Assembly (NCBI RefSeq): GCF_050916235.1 | Contig: NZ_CP104854.1 | Coordinates: forward strand, 3,844,001 to 3,908,000 | Direction of reading: 5' to 3' | DNA from: Maridesulfovibrio sp050916235 | GTDB taxonomy: Bacteria > Desulfobacterota > Desulfovibrionia > Desulfovibrionales > Desulfovibrionaceae | Length of the DNA: 64,000 bases | In this document: positions 43,016-52,152 of the stretch, one piece after another | How positions within the stretch are numbered: the first letter of the stretch is position 1 | Layout of the letters: every line of letters begins with the position of its first letter | Program-made: the position numbers and the translations under genes | Notes under the pieces: model-generated | Database searches by the model: none | Told to the model about the DNA's origin: nothing | The model's input: only the letters and a program-made list of their open reading frames with translations

Positions 43016-44488
43016 GTGATTCAAATTGAGACTTTGCTTACTTTTGCAGTGTATCTGGTCTTCCTGCTCGCCGTGGGCTGGTACTTCTATAAAAGGACCT
43101 CAGATATTGAAGGATATATCCTCGGCGGTCGCGGGCTTGGCGGCTGGGTTACAGCTCTTTCGGCTCAGGCGAGTGATATGTCCGGCTGGTTGCTCATGGG
43201 GCTTCCCGGAGCCATTTACCTCAGCGGGATGACCGAGGCCTGGATTGCCATTGGCCTGTTCATCGGTACAGCTCTCAACTGGATTTTCGTATCTTCAAGG
43301 TTGCGTGTGTACACCCAGTTGACCGACACCCTGACCATATCATCCTTTTTTGAGAAGAGGTTCAACGATCCCACCAGCCTGCTTCGAGTCGGATCTGCAG
43401 TGATCATTCTGATATTCTTCACCATCTATTCTTCGTCAGGGCTGGTCGCCGCTGGCAAGCTCTTTGAGTCTATGTTCAATATCGATTACTCTGTGGCCGT
43501 TATTTCCGGTGCAGTCGTTATTGTTGCCTACACATTTATGGGTGGGTTCATGGCTGTGTGCTGGACAGACTTTTTTCAGGGCGCGCTCATGTTTTTTGCC
43601 ATCGTCCTTGTTCCTCTGCTTGGAACCATAGATAACGGCGGGATTTCTGTTGTTGAAGCGGATATGGTCTCCAAGCATATTTCCACCAGTCTGTTCCATA
43701 ACGGCAGCGGGCAGGCCGTATCCGTGCTGGCTATCATCTCCACCATGGCATGGGGCCTCGGATATTTCGGACAGCCCCACATCCTTACCCGTTTCATGGG
43801 TATCCGTTCCATCAGCGAACTGCCCAAGGCCACTGCAGTTGCATTGATCTGGGTTATTATTTCCCTTGGCGGCGCGGTTGTGGTTGGTATGGTGGCTATT
43901 CCCATGTTTGATGGTCTTCACGGCGGAGAGCAGGAAAAGGTATTCATCTACATGATCGGCAAACTCTTCAACCCGTGGGTCGGAGGGGTGCTGCTTGCCG
44001 CAATACTTTCTGCAATCATGTCTACAATCGACTCCCAACTGCTGGTTTCCTCTTCCGCACTTACCGAGGACTTTTACAAGAAGATCCTGCGCCGTGAAGC
44101 TTCTGAAAAGGAACTCATCCTTGTAGGGCGTCTTTGCGTTCTGATCATCTCCATTATTGCCATGAGCATGGCCCTTACTCCCGGTAACACCATCCTTGGA
44201 CTTGTCGCGTATGCCTGGGGCGGTTTCGGTGCTGCATTCGGTCCGGTGGTCCTTTTCGCGCTTTTCAGCCGCAGGACAACCTGGCTTTCCGCACTTTGCG
44301 GTATGGTGGTCGGTACCCTTGTACTGGTTTTCTGGAAGGATGCAGGGCTTGGTGCGCAGATGTATGAGATCGTCCCCGGGTTTGTCGCCAACTTCCTGAC
44401 CATTTTCCTTGTCGACACAATTGCTCCTCAGAAGAATGAAAAAATTCTCGCTGATTTCGACGAGATGAGACTTGAGCTGAAAAAATAG
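43016..44488 (+). CDS. putP: Sodium/proline symporter
   Basis: 490 residues from GTG (AAGGAT five bases upstream). SSS/SLC5 family with 13 hydrophobic segments. Signature features: AQASDMSGWLLMGLPGAIYLS in the first helices (Na+ site), VAYTFMGGFMAVCWTDFFQG, and MSTIDSQLLVSSSALTEDFY, all typical of PutP. It imports L-proline with Na+, for osmoprotection or catabolism; a marine osmotic role would fit. Single gene with its own terminator. Confidence 0.93.
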   Translation: MIQIETLLTFAVYLVFLLAVGWYFYKRTSDIEGYILGGRGLGGWVTALSAQASDMSGWLLMGLPGAIYLSGMTEAWIAIGLFIGTALNWIFVSSRLRVYTQLTDTLTISSFFEKRFNDPTSLLRVGSAVIILIFFTIYSSSGLVAAGKLFESMFNIDYSVAVISGAVVIVAYTFMGGFMAVCWTDFFQGALMFFAIVLVPLLGTIDNGGISVVEADMVSKHISTSLFHNGSGQAVSVLAIISTMAWGLGYFGQPHILTRFMGIRSISELPKATAVALIWVIISLGGAVVVGMVAIPMFDGLHGGEQEKVFIYMIGKLFNPWVGGVLLAAILSAIMSTIDSQLLVSSSALTEDFYKKILRREASEKELILVGRLCVLIISIIAMSMALTPGNTILGLVAYAWGGFGAAFGPVVLFALFSRRTTWLSALCGMVVGTLVLVFWKDAGLGAQMYEIVPGFVANFLTIFLVDTIAPQKNEKILADFDEMRLELKK

Positions 44489-44520
44489 AAACTTGTGGTT
44501 TCAGCCCGTTGTGTTTATAA

Positions 44521-44553
44521 GGCTCTGCCCGTATCCGGCAGGGCCTTTTTTTA
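44521..44553 (+). terminator. Intrinsic terminator after putP
   Basis: GC stem GGCTCTGCC/GGCAGGGCC around a short loop followed by seven T, 32 bases after the stop. Confidence 0.85.
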
Positions 44554-44773
44554 TTGGTCGGATCGTTATATAAACCAATATGCGGATTTTTGAGAGCTGG
44601 GGTCTTATGCCTTACAGGCAATACTCCTTCGCTGTATAGTGTTTCTGTCAGCCTCCAGCTCATGTCAGTATAAATGACGGTTTGCCGTTTAAAGTGGCAA
44701 AGTATTCTCGCTGCAGACAGGCCTGATGCGAAAATATTCTCGGAAGTTCAATTGACGATGAAGTTTGAGACTT

Positions 44774-44808
44774 CCCGGAGAGGGCCGAAACGGTCTCCGG
44801 GGATTTTT
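44774..44808 (+). terminator. Terminator hairpin in the leader of the rRNA methyltransferase-like gene (possible attenuator)
   Basis: Stem CCCGGAGA/TCTCCGGG with an inner CCG-AAA-CGG stem, followed by GATTTTTAT, only 32 bases before the start codon. An alternative pairing, GGAAGT (44742-44747) with ACTTCC (44770-44775), would overlap its 5' arm by two bases. The rest of 44554-44773 holds nothing else I can identify. Confidence 0.55.
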
Positions 44809-44840
44809 ATAAAATGCGCCATGCGCAAAATGAGGTAGTT

Positions 44841-46007
44841 ATGCTTGATTTCGAACGGAAAAGTGTTGTTCTAGTGACCTGTCCCAAAGGATTTACCCCC
44901 TATCTGGCCGAGGAGATCGGTCGTCTGGGCTTTGCGGTTCGTGCAGAACTTCCTGCCGGTGCAGAAATCAAAGCCTCGTTGAACGAATGTATGCGCCTGA
45001 ACCTGTGGGTTCGTTGCGGACATAGGGTTTTGTACCAGCTCAAGCGTTTCAAAGCCGAAACACCGGATCAGCTCTACACGCAGGTAAAGGATATGGTCTG
45101 GGAGCGCATCGTGCTTCCAGACGGATACCTGACTGTTACTTCTTCGGTTAAAACTGAAATCGTGAATGATTCGCGGTTTGCCAATGTTAAGGTGAAGGAT
45201 GCAATTGTTGACCGCATCCGTGAGAAAACCGGCCGTCGCCCCTCTTCAGGACCGGATATGTCCGGTATCGTGGTTTTTCTGCATTGGCGGGATGACGAGT
45301 GCACCGTGTACCTCGATACTTCGGGTGAACCTCTTTCCCGCCGCGGATACCGCAAATTCCCGCACAAGGCTCCGTTGCAGGAGACTCTTGCAGCTACCCT
45401 TATCAGGGCTGCCAAATGGTATGGAAAGGGTAATTTCGTTTCACCCATGTGCGGCAGCGGAACTTTGGCGATTGAGGCCGCCCTTGTGGCTCTGAACGGA
45501 GCTCCGGGGCTTATGCGCGAGGAATATGCCTTCAAAAAGATTCCCGGTTATAATCCGGAGTACTGGGAAAATCTGTGCATTGATGCTGAAGATCGTGAAA
45601 GGGATTCGCTGTCCGGACAGATCATAGCCACTGATATTGATCCCGAGGCAGTGGAAGCCGCCCGCAAGAATGCCCGTGCAGCAGGTGTGGAGCACCATAT
45701 TAAATTCGATGTCTGCGATTTCCGTGATACGGAAATCCCCGAGGGCGGCGGTATTGTTATCATGAACCCCGAATATGGGGAGAGGCTTGGCAATCGCACC
45801 AAGCTTGAGAAAATTTACGCTGCCATCGGTGATTTTTTCAAGAACAAGTGTCAGGGCTACAGGGGATATGTCTTTACCGGCAATCTGGAGCTGGCCAAAT
45901 TTATCGGGCTGAAGACTGCCAGCCGTGTGGTCTTTTTCAATGCAAAGATTGAATGCCGGCTTCTTGAGTATGAAATCTTTAAGGGATTTGGAAAGGACCG
46001 TAGTTAA
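44841..46007 (+). CDS. THUMP-domain RNA (guanine-N2) methyltransferase, RlmL-like
   Basis: 388 residues from the ATG at 44841 (GAGG site five bases upstream; the ATG nine codons earlier has none). An N-terminal THUMP/ferredoxin-like part (residues 1-160) is followed by a UPF0020-type SAM methyltransferase: SPMCGSGTLAIEAAL (SAM loop), ATDIDPEAVEAARKNA and MNPEYGERLG. The last motif is normally NPPYGERL; Pro to Glu at the third position is unexpected, but the Asn and Tyr are retained. Related enzymes modify 23S rRNA (m2G). It is preceded by a terminator-like leader, suggesting controlled read-through. Confidence 0.88.
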   Translation: MLDFERKSVVLVTCPKGFTPYLAEEIGRLGFAVRAELPAGAEIKASLNECMRLNLWVRCGHRVLYQLKRFKAETPDQLYTQVKDMVWERIVLPDGYLTVTSSVKTEIVNDSRFANVKVKDAIVDRIREKTGRRPSSGPDMSGIVVFLHWRDDECTVYLDTSGEPLSRRGYRKFPHKAPLQETLAATLIRAAKWYGKGNFVSPMCGSGTLAIEAALVALNGAPGLMREEYAFKKIPGYNPEYWENLCIDAEDRERDSLSGQIIATDIDPEAVEAARKNARAAGVEHHIKFDVCDFRDTEIPEGGGIVIMNPEYGERLGNRTKLEKIYAAIGDFFKNKCQGYRGYVFTGNLELAKFIGLKTASRVVFFNAKIECRLLEYEIFKGFGKDRS

Positions 46008-46129
46008 TTTTCCGGCATAAGCCTTGAAATTTATTTTTTTTACAGGTAATTGCTAAGTTAAAGTCTTACCCGTCCGTGAGGTGGACAGCGGAATTTATTA
46101 TGGATTGCTTGTTCTAAAGGAGTTTGTTT

Positions 46130-46498
46130 ATGCCCAGGATTCTCGTCGTTGATGATGATCCGATTTCACGCCAGGTACTCAGGGCAATGCTGGAAAAGGA
46201 AGGTCATCAGGTTTCTGAGGCCGAGGACGGCTCAAAGGCCGTACGGAACTATGACAGCAGTTTGATTGATCTTGTTATTACAGATATTTTCATGCCTGAA
46301 AAGGAAGGGGTCCAGACCGTTCGTGAGCTTATGAAGGAAAACCCGGATGTTAAGATTATAGCTGTGTCCGGTGGCAGCTCTTCAGCGAATTACGATTCCC
46401 TCGACTGGATTAAGATGTTCGGAGTGAAGTATACTTTTACCAAGCCTTTCAATTCAAAGGCCATTCTTGCTGCTGTTGACGATCTGCTCAGTCAGTAG
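46130..46498 (+). CDS. Single-domain response regulator (receiver only)
   Basis: 122 residues from the ATG at 46130 (AAGGAG site). Asp8-Asp9-Asp10, acceptor Asp52 (LVITDIFMPEKEG), Ser/Ser in AVSGGSSSAN at the Thr position, Lys in FTKPFN. No output domain and no adjacent kinase. It lies 88 bases before a PhoH-like gene; any link is unknown. Confidence 0.9.
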   Translation: MPRILVVDDDPISRQVLRAMLEKEGHQVSEAEDGSKAVRNYDSSLIDLVITDIFMPEKEGVQTVRELMKENPDVKIIAVSGGSSSANYDSLDWIKMFGVKYTFTKPFNSKAILAAVDDLLSQ

Positions 46499-46586
46499 CT
46501 TAATTTGTACTTTAACGGTTTGATCTGTTGCATATTCTTCATTCCTGCCGTATCTCTTCCTCAAAAATATAAGCAGGACCATGGTG

Positions 46587-47564
46587 ATGGCGGATAAAGA
46601 AAGCATACGGGTTAAACTTGAGTTTGGGAATGTGGGGCTGGCAAGCGTTCTTTTCGGTCCCCAGAATTCCAATCTGGAACTAATTTCGCGGCAGTCCGGG
46701 GTAAGGATTGAAAGCCGTGGCAATGCCCTGCAGCTCATCGCTGAAAACGAAGAGCTGATTGATCCCGTAGCGAAATCGTTCACCCAGCTATACTCCCTGC
46801 TTAAGTCAGGTAAAGAGGTCTTCCCGCAGGACGTGGAAGCCGCGTACAGAATCCTCTGCCGCGATCCGAAGGCCGACCTTATCAAGATCTTCCGCGACGA
46901 ACTTTTTGCAGTATCGCCAAAGAAGACTCTTACCCCGCGCACCCTCACCCAGAGGGCCTATTTTTCGGCCATCCGCGAAAGCGACATGGTTTTCGCCATC
47001 GGTCCGGCCGGTACCGGCAAGACCTATCTGGCTGTGGCCATGGCCGTTTATGCCTTGCAGCGCAAGGAAGTCAAAAAGATCATCCTGACCCGTCCGGCTG
47101 TGGAGGCAGGGGAGAAACTCGGTTTCCTGCCCGGTGATCTTGTGGACAAGGTCAACCCGTACATGCGCCCGCTCTATGATTCTCTCTACGACATGCTGGA
47201 TTTCGGCAAGGTGCAGGATATGATCGAAGAGAATATCATTGAGATCGCACCGCTTGCATTCATGCGCGGACGGACCCTTTCCAATGCCTTTGTCATCCTC
47301 GACGAAGCCCAGAACACCACCCGCGAGCAAATGAAGATGTTCATCACCCGTCTGGGGTTCGGTTCCAAGGCGGTAATAACCGGGGACATCACGCAGGTGG
47401 ATCTTCCGGGTAAGGAAATGTCCGGTCTTGTGGATGCCGCAAATATTCTTCAGAACGTGTACGGAATCAGCTTCATCAAATTTGAAGAGGCCGATGTTGT
47501 GCGTCATCCTCTGGTGGCCCGGATCGTCAAGGCCTACGATTCCTACGAATGCAGGGGTAAATGA
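46587..47564 (+). CDS. PhoH-like ATPase
   Basis: 325 residues from the ATG at 46587; the ATG two codons earlier is too close to AGGA. N-terminal KH-like part (VRIESRGNALQLIAENEEL), then a PhoH P-loop domain: Walker A GPAGTGKT at 139-146, Walker B VILDEAQNTTREQMKMFITR, and TGDITQVDLPG. Family members are RNA-related ATPases that co-occur with ybeY. Its stop overlaps the ybeY start by 4 bases (ATGA). Confidence 0.92.
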   Translation: MADKESIRVKLEFGNVGLASVLFGPQNSNLELISRQSGVRIESRGNALQLIAENEELIDPVAKSFTQLYSLLKSGKEVFPQDVEAAYRILCRDPKADLIKIFRDELFAVSPKKTLTPRTLTQRAYFSAIRESDMVFAIGPAGTGKTYLAVAMAVYALQRKEVKKIILTRPAVEAGEKLGFLPGDLVDKVNPYMRPLYDSLYDMLDFGKVQDMIEENIIEIAPLAFMRGRTLSNAFVILDEAQNTTREQMKMFITRLGFGSKAVITGDITQVDLPGKEMSGLVDAANILQNVYGISFIKFEEADVVRHPLVARIVKAYDSYECRGK

Positions 47565-48025
47565 GCATGTCCGTCAATCTGAGCATTGAATGCGTCCCTG
47601 ACGCTGAATTTCCCCTTTCCAGAAGGGAGCTTGTCCACATGTCCGGCATGCTGCTGGATGTACTGGGACTTGGTACTTTTGACTTTGACCTTAAAATCGT
47701 AGATGATGCTGTCATTGCCGTGATCAACGAGGAGTTTCTGGGGTGCGTGGGGCCTACCAACGTGCTCAGTTTTCCTTCCTCCGAATCCCCTGATCCGGAA
47801 GTGAACTCTTTTCTTGGAGAGATAGTTTTGTCCGTGAACACACTTGCCCGTGAAACAAGGCTCTACGGTCAGTTGCCGGAAGAGCATACCGTAAGGCTGC
47901 TGGCTCATGCCATGCTGCATCTTGCCGGTTACGACCACGGGGATGAGATGTATTCACTTACCGACATGGCTGTTGAGTCCGTTGCCCCCGAGTTCCGTCA
48001 GCGAACTTCGGGTTGGTTCTGTTAA
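47561..48025 (+). CDS. ybeY: Endoribonuclease YbeY (16S rRNA 3'-end maturation)
   Basis: 154 residues. Zinc-site signature near residues 111-125: LAHAMLHLAGYDHGDEM, the family HxxxHxxGYDH. TNVLSFPSSE and ELNSFLGEIVLS-like strands are also conserved (here VNSFLGEIVLSVN). YbeY trims 16S rRNA and is involved in 70S quality control. It is translationally coupled to the phoH-like gene by ATGA, the usual arrangement in bacteria. Confidence 0.94.
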   Translation: MSMSVNLSIECVPDAEFPLSRRELVHMSGMLLDVLGLGTFDFDLKIVDDAVIAVINEEFLGCVGPTNVLSFPSSESPDPEVNSFLGEIVLSVNTLARETRLYGQLPEEHTVRLLAHAMLHLAGYDHGDEMYSLTDMAVESVAPEFRQRTSGWFC

Positions 48026-48231
48026 GAAACCAGCCCGTATTCCGCAGCATGGTTCTTTCATGGAACCGTCCATGTGCTGCGTCAGAATTATTCCTAAGTT
48101 GTCCCGTGGTTTAAATGGTAACCGTACTATTTTATGGTTTACAATGGCGGGCCTTATGAGCAATAATCCTCGATTGCCGTTTTTCAGCGGTCATTAATGG
48201 CTCACCCAAAGAATTTTACTGGAGTTTTACG

Positions 48232-49209
48232 ATGATCAGACATCTTCTGAAAATAAATGATGTTCCACGTTCAGAACTCGGCCAGCTCCTGCTCCGGGCG
48301 AAAGAGCTTAAAGATAATAAGATCAGAAACAATGCCCTCGCAGGCAAGACTGTTATCCTGATTTTTGAAAAAGCTTCCACCCGTACCAGAGTTTCCTTCG
48401 ACGTTGCTATTGAGCAGCTCGGCGGCCATTCTATTTTCATGACTCCCGCTGAATCCCAGCTTGGCAGAAGCGAACCGCTGGAAGATACTGCAAGGGTTCT
48501 CTCCCGTTACGCCGATGCTCTGGTCGTCCGTACTTTCGGACAGGACAAGGTCCGCACCCTTGCCGAGCATGCCAGCATTCCGGTCATCAACGCACTTACC
48601 GACAGATACCATCCCTGTCAGGTGCTCAGCGACATGCTGACCATCTACGAGCGGACCCCGGATCTCAGCAAAGTGCATGTGGCCTGGGTAGGTGACGGCA
48701 ACAACATGGCGCATTCCTGGATCAACGCGGCCATATATTTCCCCTTCTACCTGACCATGGCTTTCCCCAAGGGATATGAGCCCGATCGTGACATCCTGTC
48801 CCGTGCGCTTTCCATGGGTGCAAAGATCAATCTGAGCTATGACCCGGTTGAAGCAGTCAAGGGAGCTCATTACGTCAACACCGACGTTTTTGCTTCCATG
48901 GGCCAGGAAGAGGAGCAGAAGAAGCGTGAAATCGCTTTTGCGGCTTATCAGGTCAACGCCGAGCTGCTTAAATATGCCGATCCCGACTGCAAGATCATGC
49001 ACTGCCTGCCCGCGCACCGAGGTGAGGAAGTGACTGCAGAGGTACTCGACGGTCCTAACTCTATCATTTTCGATCAGGCTGAGAACCGTCTGCACATGCA
49101 GAAAGCTATTCTCGAATGGGCAGTCAATGGGATTGAAGTTGACCTCGAAGCCGCTGCAAAGGTGATGGGTCCGGTTCAGGCCGTGCCACACATGCATACT
49201 GTTGAATAA
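48232..49209 (+). CDS. argF: Ornithine carbamoyltransferase
   Basis: 325 residues. Carbamoyl-phosphate loop STRTR at 49-53; ARVLSRYADALVVRT, ALTDRYHPCQVLSD and the ornithine-binding MHCLPAHRGEEV are conserved. It makes citrulline in arginine synthesis. The gene is followed by argG (27-base gap), and argH comes after an intervening terminator, so argF-argG form one unit. Confidence 0.96.
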   Translation: MIRHLLKINDVPRSELGQLLLRAKELKDNKIRNNALAGKTVILIFEKASTRTRVSFDVAIEQLGGHSIFMTPAESQLGRSEPLEDTARVLSRYADALVVRTFGQDKVRTLAEHASIPVINALTDRYHPCQVLSDMLTIYERTPDLSKVHVAWVGDGNNMAHSWINAAIYFPFYLTMAFPKGYEPDRDILSRALSMGAKINLSYDPVEAVKGAHYVNTDVFASMGQEEEQKKREIAFAAYQVNAELLKYADPDCKIMHCLPAHRGEEVTAEVLDGPNSIIFDQAENRLHMQKAILEWAVNGIEVDLEAAAKVMGPVQAVPHMHTVE

Positions 49210-49236
49210 GATCTTATCTTTATAAGGATAAATACA

Positions 49237-50466
49237 ATGAGCAAGATTGAAAAAGTAGTACTGGCATATTCCGGTGGTCTTGATACCTCCATCATTTTGA
49301 AATGGATCAAGAAAGAGTATGACTGCGAAGTCATCACCCTTACCGCCGACCTCGGTCAGGGGGAGGAATTGGACGGTATTGAGGAGAAAGCCCTCAAGAC
49401 CGGTGCAACCAAGGCTTACGTGGAAGACCTGCGTGAGGAATTCGCCCGTGATTTCATTTTTCCCGCATTCCGTGCCGGTGTCATTTACGAAGGACGCTAC
49501 CTGCTCGGAACTTCCATCGCCCGTCCGCTGATTGCCAAGAGAATGGTTGAGATAGCTGAGAGCGAAGGCGCTCAGGCTGTTGCCCACGGTGCTACCGGTA
49601 AAGGTAACGACCAGGTTCGTTTCGAACTTGGCGCAATGGGCATGAATCCCAGGCTGAAGACCATTGCCCCCTGGCGTGAATGGGATCTGAAGTCCCGCAG
49701 CGATCTCATGAAGTTTGCTGAAGAGAATGATATCGACATCCCTATGAACCGCAAGAAACCCTGGTCCATGGATGCCAACCTGCTGCACGTAAGTTTCGAA
49801 GGTGCAGAGCTGGAAGATCCCTGGAATGCTCCTTCTCCCGAGTCATACCGTTATTGCACTCCGCTTGAGCAGGCTCCGGACCAGCCGGAAATCATCACCA
49901 TTGATTTCGAAAAGGGTGATCCTGTTGCAATCAACGGTGTGAAGTACTCTCCTGCAGCTCTCATCGAAAAGCTTAACGAGATCGGCGGCAAGCACGGTAT
50001 CGGTCGTGTGGATATGGTTGAGAACAGGTTCGTAGGCATGAAGTCCCGCGGTGTTTATGAAACTCCCGGCGGAACCATCATCTACGCAGCTCATCGTGAC
50101 TTAGAAGGTCTTTGTATGGACCGTGAAGTAATGCATCTGCGTGACAGCCTGATTCCCAAATATTCCGAAATGATTTACAACGGCTTCTGGTATGCTCCCG
50201 AGCGCATCGCGCTTCAGGCCATGATCGATGAAACCCAGAAGACCATTACCGGTACCGTAAGACTCAAGCTTTACAAGGGTAATGTTATTCCCGAAGGCCG
50301 CAAGTCTCCTTACTCCCTGTACCGTGAAGATCTGGCAACCTTTGAAGAAGACGAAGTATACAACCAGAAAGATGCCGAAGGCTTCATCAAGCTGGTGGGT
50401 CTCAGACTCAAGGGAAAGACTTCTTCCGGTACCGAGTGGATTAAAGAATCCGACGTGGAAGAATAA
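49237..50466 (+). CDS. argG: Argininosuccinate synthase
   Basis: 409 residues. N-terminal PP-loop LAYSGGLDTSIILKW, AHGATGKGNDQVRFE and PWSMDANLLHVSFEG are hallmarks. It joins citrulline and aspartate with ATP. AAGGAT site 7 bases upstream. Operon partner of argF and closed by a very strong hairpin. Confidence 0.97.
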   Translation: MSKIEKVVLAYSGGLDTSIILKWIKKEYDCEVITLTADLGQGEELDGIEEKALKTGATKAYVEDLREEFARDFIFPAFRAGVIYEGRYLLGTSIARPLIAKRMVEIAESEGAQAVAHGATGKGNDQVRFELGAMGMNPRLKTIAPWREWDLKSRSDLMKFAEENDIDIPMNRKKPWSMDANLLHVSFEGAELEDPWNAPSPESYRYCTPLEQAPDQPEIITIDFEKGDPVAINGVKYSPAALIEKLNEIGGKHGIGRVDMVENRFVGMKSRGVYETPGGTIIYAAHRDLEGLCMDREVMHLRDSLIPKYSEMIYNGFWYAPERIALQAMIDETQKTITGTVRLKLYKGNVIPEGRKSPYSLYREDLATFEEDEVYNQKDAEGFIKLVGLRLKGKTSSGTEWIKESDVEE

Positions 50467-50479
50467 TTGAACCAAGTTG

Positions 50480-50511
50480 CCCGGACGGACCTGAGGTCCG
50501 TCCGGGTTTTG
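50480..50511 (+). terminator. Intrinsic terminator after argG
   Basis: Perfect 12-bp GC stem CCCGGACGGACC/GGTCCGTCCGGG with a TGA loop, followed by TTTTG. Confidence 0.9.
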
Positions 50512-50632
50512 AATATTCCCGCCTGTTTCCGGCCCAACCGCTGACGACAGGCTTTTTCATTTGATTAGCTGGTGCGCTTTGCGCCTTAGACAATCAGAGT
50601 TCGCCGCCGGAGGCACAAGCGAGGTATATGTT

Positions 50633-52021
50633 ATGGCTGACAATAAATTATGGGGTGGACGTTTTGCCCAGAAGACTGCTGCGTCCGTGGAAGACTACAC
50701 TGAGTCCGTCAGTTTTGACCGGAACCTTTACCGTGAGGACATTGCAGGTTCTCAGGCGCATGCGCGTATGCTCGCAGAGCAGGGCGTACTTACCGCAGAT
50801 GAGGCTGAAACACTGGTGAAGGGCCTTGACCAGGTGCTCGATGAGATTGAGTCCGGCAGGTTCGAATGGAAGAAGGAGATGGAAGATCTCCATATGAACA
50901 TCGAAAGCCGGCTGACCGAGATTGTCGGTGCTGTTGGTGGCAAGCTTCACACCGGACGCAGCCGTAACGATCAGGTTGCCACAGATTTCCGTCTTCATGT
51001 TGTCCGTTCCCTTGAGGCATGGAAAACCGCACTGGAAAAGCTCGTTGCTGTTTTTGTTTCCACAGCAGAGGACAATACCGAAGTCCTGTTGCCCGGTTAC
51101 ACCCACCTGCAGCCTGCACAGCCTGTAAGTCTTGCCCATCATATGCTGGCGTACGCCTGGATGTTCAAACGCGACCACAGCAGGGTCTGTGACTGTCTCA
51201 AGAGAGCCAACGTGTGCCCGCTTGGAGCCGCCGCCCTTGCTGGAACTACCTATCCTCTCAAGCCCGCTTCTTCTGCAAATTATCTGGGCATGGAAGACAC
51301 CTTCCGCAACAGTCTTGATGCTGTTTCCGACCGTGATTTCGTAATGGAAGCCATGTTCACCGGCAGCCTTATCATGACTCACTTGAGCCGTATCTGTGAA
51401 GAGCTGATCATCTGGGCCAACCCCTGTTTCGGTTTTATCAAACTTCCCGATGAATTTTCCACAGGTTCGTCCATCATGCCTCAGAAGAAGAACCCGGACG
51501 TCTGTGAGCTCATGCGCGGTAAGACCGGCAGGGTCTACGGTGATCTCTTTTCACTGATGACTACCTGCAAAGGGCTGCCTCTGGCTTACAACCGCGATAT
51601 GCAGGAAGACAAGGAGCCCTTCTTCGACTGTGACAAGACTGTGCATGCATCTGTCTCCATTATGACGGATATGATGCTGGCTATGACCTTCATTCCGGCC
51701 AATATGAAGGCTGCCCTTAAGAAAGGGTTCCTCAATGCTACTGAGCTTGCTGATTATCTGGTCGGCAAGGGTATTCCGTTCCGTGAAGCCCATCATATCA
51801 CCGGATCAGCTGTAGCTAAGGCGGAAACCGAAGGGCGGGGGCTTGAAGATATGACTCTTGAGGAACTCAAGACTTTCTCTGATAAAATAGAAGAGGATGT
51901 TTTTGTGGTTCTGTCTTACGAAGCAGCAGTAAAACGCAGGGTTTCTCCGGGCAGCACAGGACCTGAGTCTGTGAAATCCCAGATTGCAGAACTTAACGCG
52001 TGGCTTGCTGAAAAGAATTAA
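50633..52021 (+). CDS. argH: Argininosuccinate lyase
   Basis: 462 residues from the ATG at 50633 (GCGAGG eight bases upstream; N-terminus ADNKLWGGRF is canonical). Signature GSSIMPQKKNPDVCELMRGK, and TGRSRNDQVATD with GYTHLQPAQPVSLAHH. It splits argininosuccinate into arginine and fumarate, the last step of the pathway. A short GCCGCCGGAGGCA sequence in its leader resembles part of the intergenic repeats. It is probably transcribed separately from argFG. Confidence 0.97.
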   Translation: MADNKLWGGRFAQKTAASVEDYTESVSFDRNLYREDIAGSQAHARMLAEQGVLTADEAETLVKGLDQVLDEIESGRFEWKKEMEDLHMNIESRLTEIVGAVGGKLHTGRSRNDQVATDFRLHVVRSLEAWKTALEKLVAVFVSTAEDNTEVLLPGYTHLQPAQPVSLAHHMLAYAWMFKRDHSRVCDCLKRANVCPLGAAALAGTTYPLKPASSANYLGMEDTFRNSLDAVSDRDFVMEAMFTGSLIMTHLSRICEELIIWANPCFGFIKLPDEFSTGSSIMPQKKNPDVCELMRGKTGRVYGDLFSLMTTCKGLPLAYNRDMQEDKEPFFDCDKTVHASVSIMTDMMLAMTFIPANMKAALKKGFLNATELADYLVGKGIPFREAHHITGSAVAKAETEGRGLEDMTLEELKTFSDKIEEDVFVVLSYEAAVKRRVSPGSTGPESVKSQIAELNAWLAEKN

Positions 52022-52046
52022 GTCTGTTCAGTTCTTCTGTTTTTGA

Positions 52047-52079
52047 AAAACTCCATCCGGCGACGGGTGGAGTTTTTTT
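52047..52079 (+). terminator. Intrinsic terminator after argH
   Basis: AACTCCATCCG/CGGGTGGAGTT stem with a G-U pair and a 3-base loop, followed by TTTTTG. Confidence 0.88.
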
Positions 52080-52152
52080 GTTGCTCAGGATTGATTAGTT
52101 TCCGCTGTATATGTAAGTATGAGTGAGGACTTTATTACTATCGGAGGCCTAT

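Noticed and set aside
48271..49788. 505-codon minus-strand open frame across argF and argG
   Set aside because: Both arg genes are certain, and the antisense frame has no start signal or domain.
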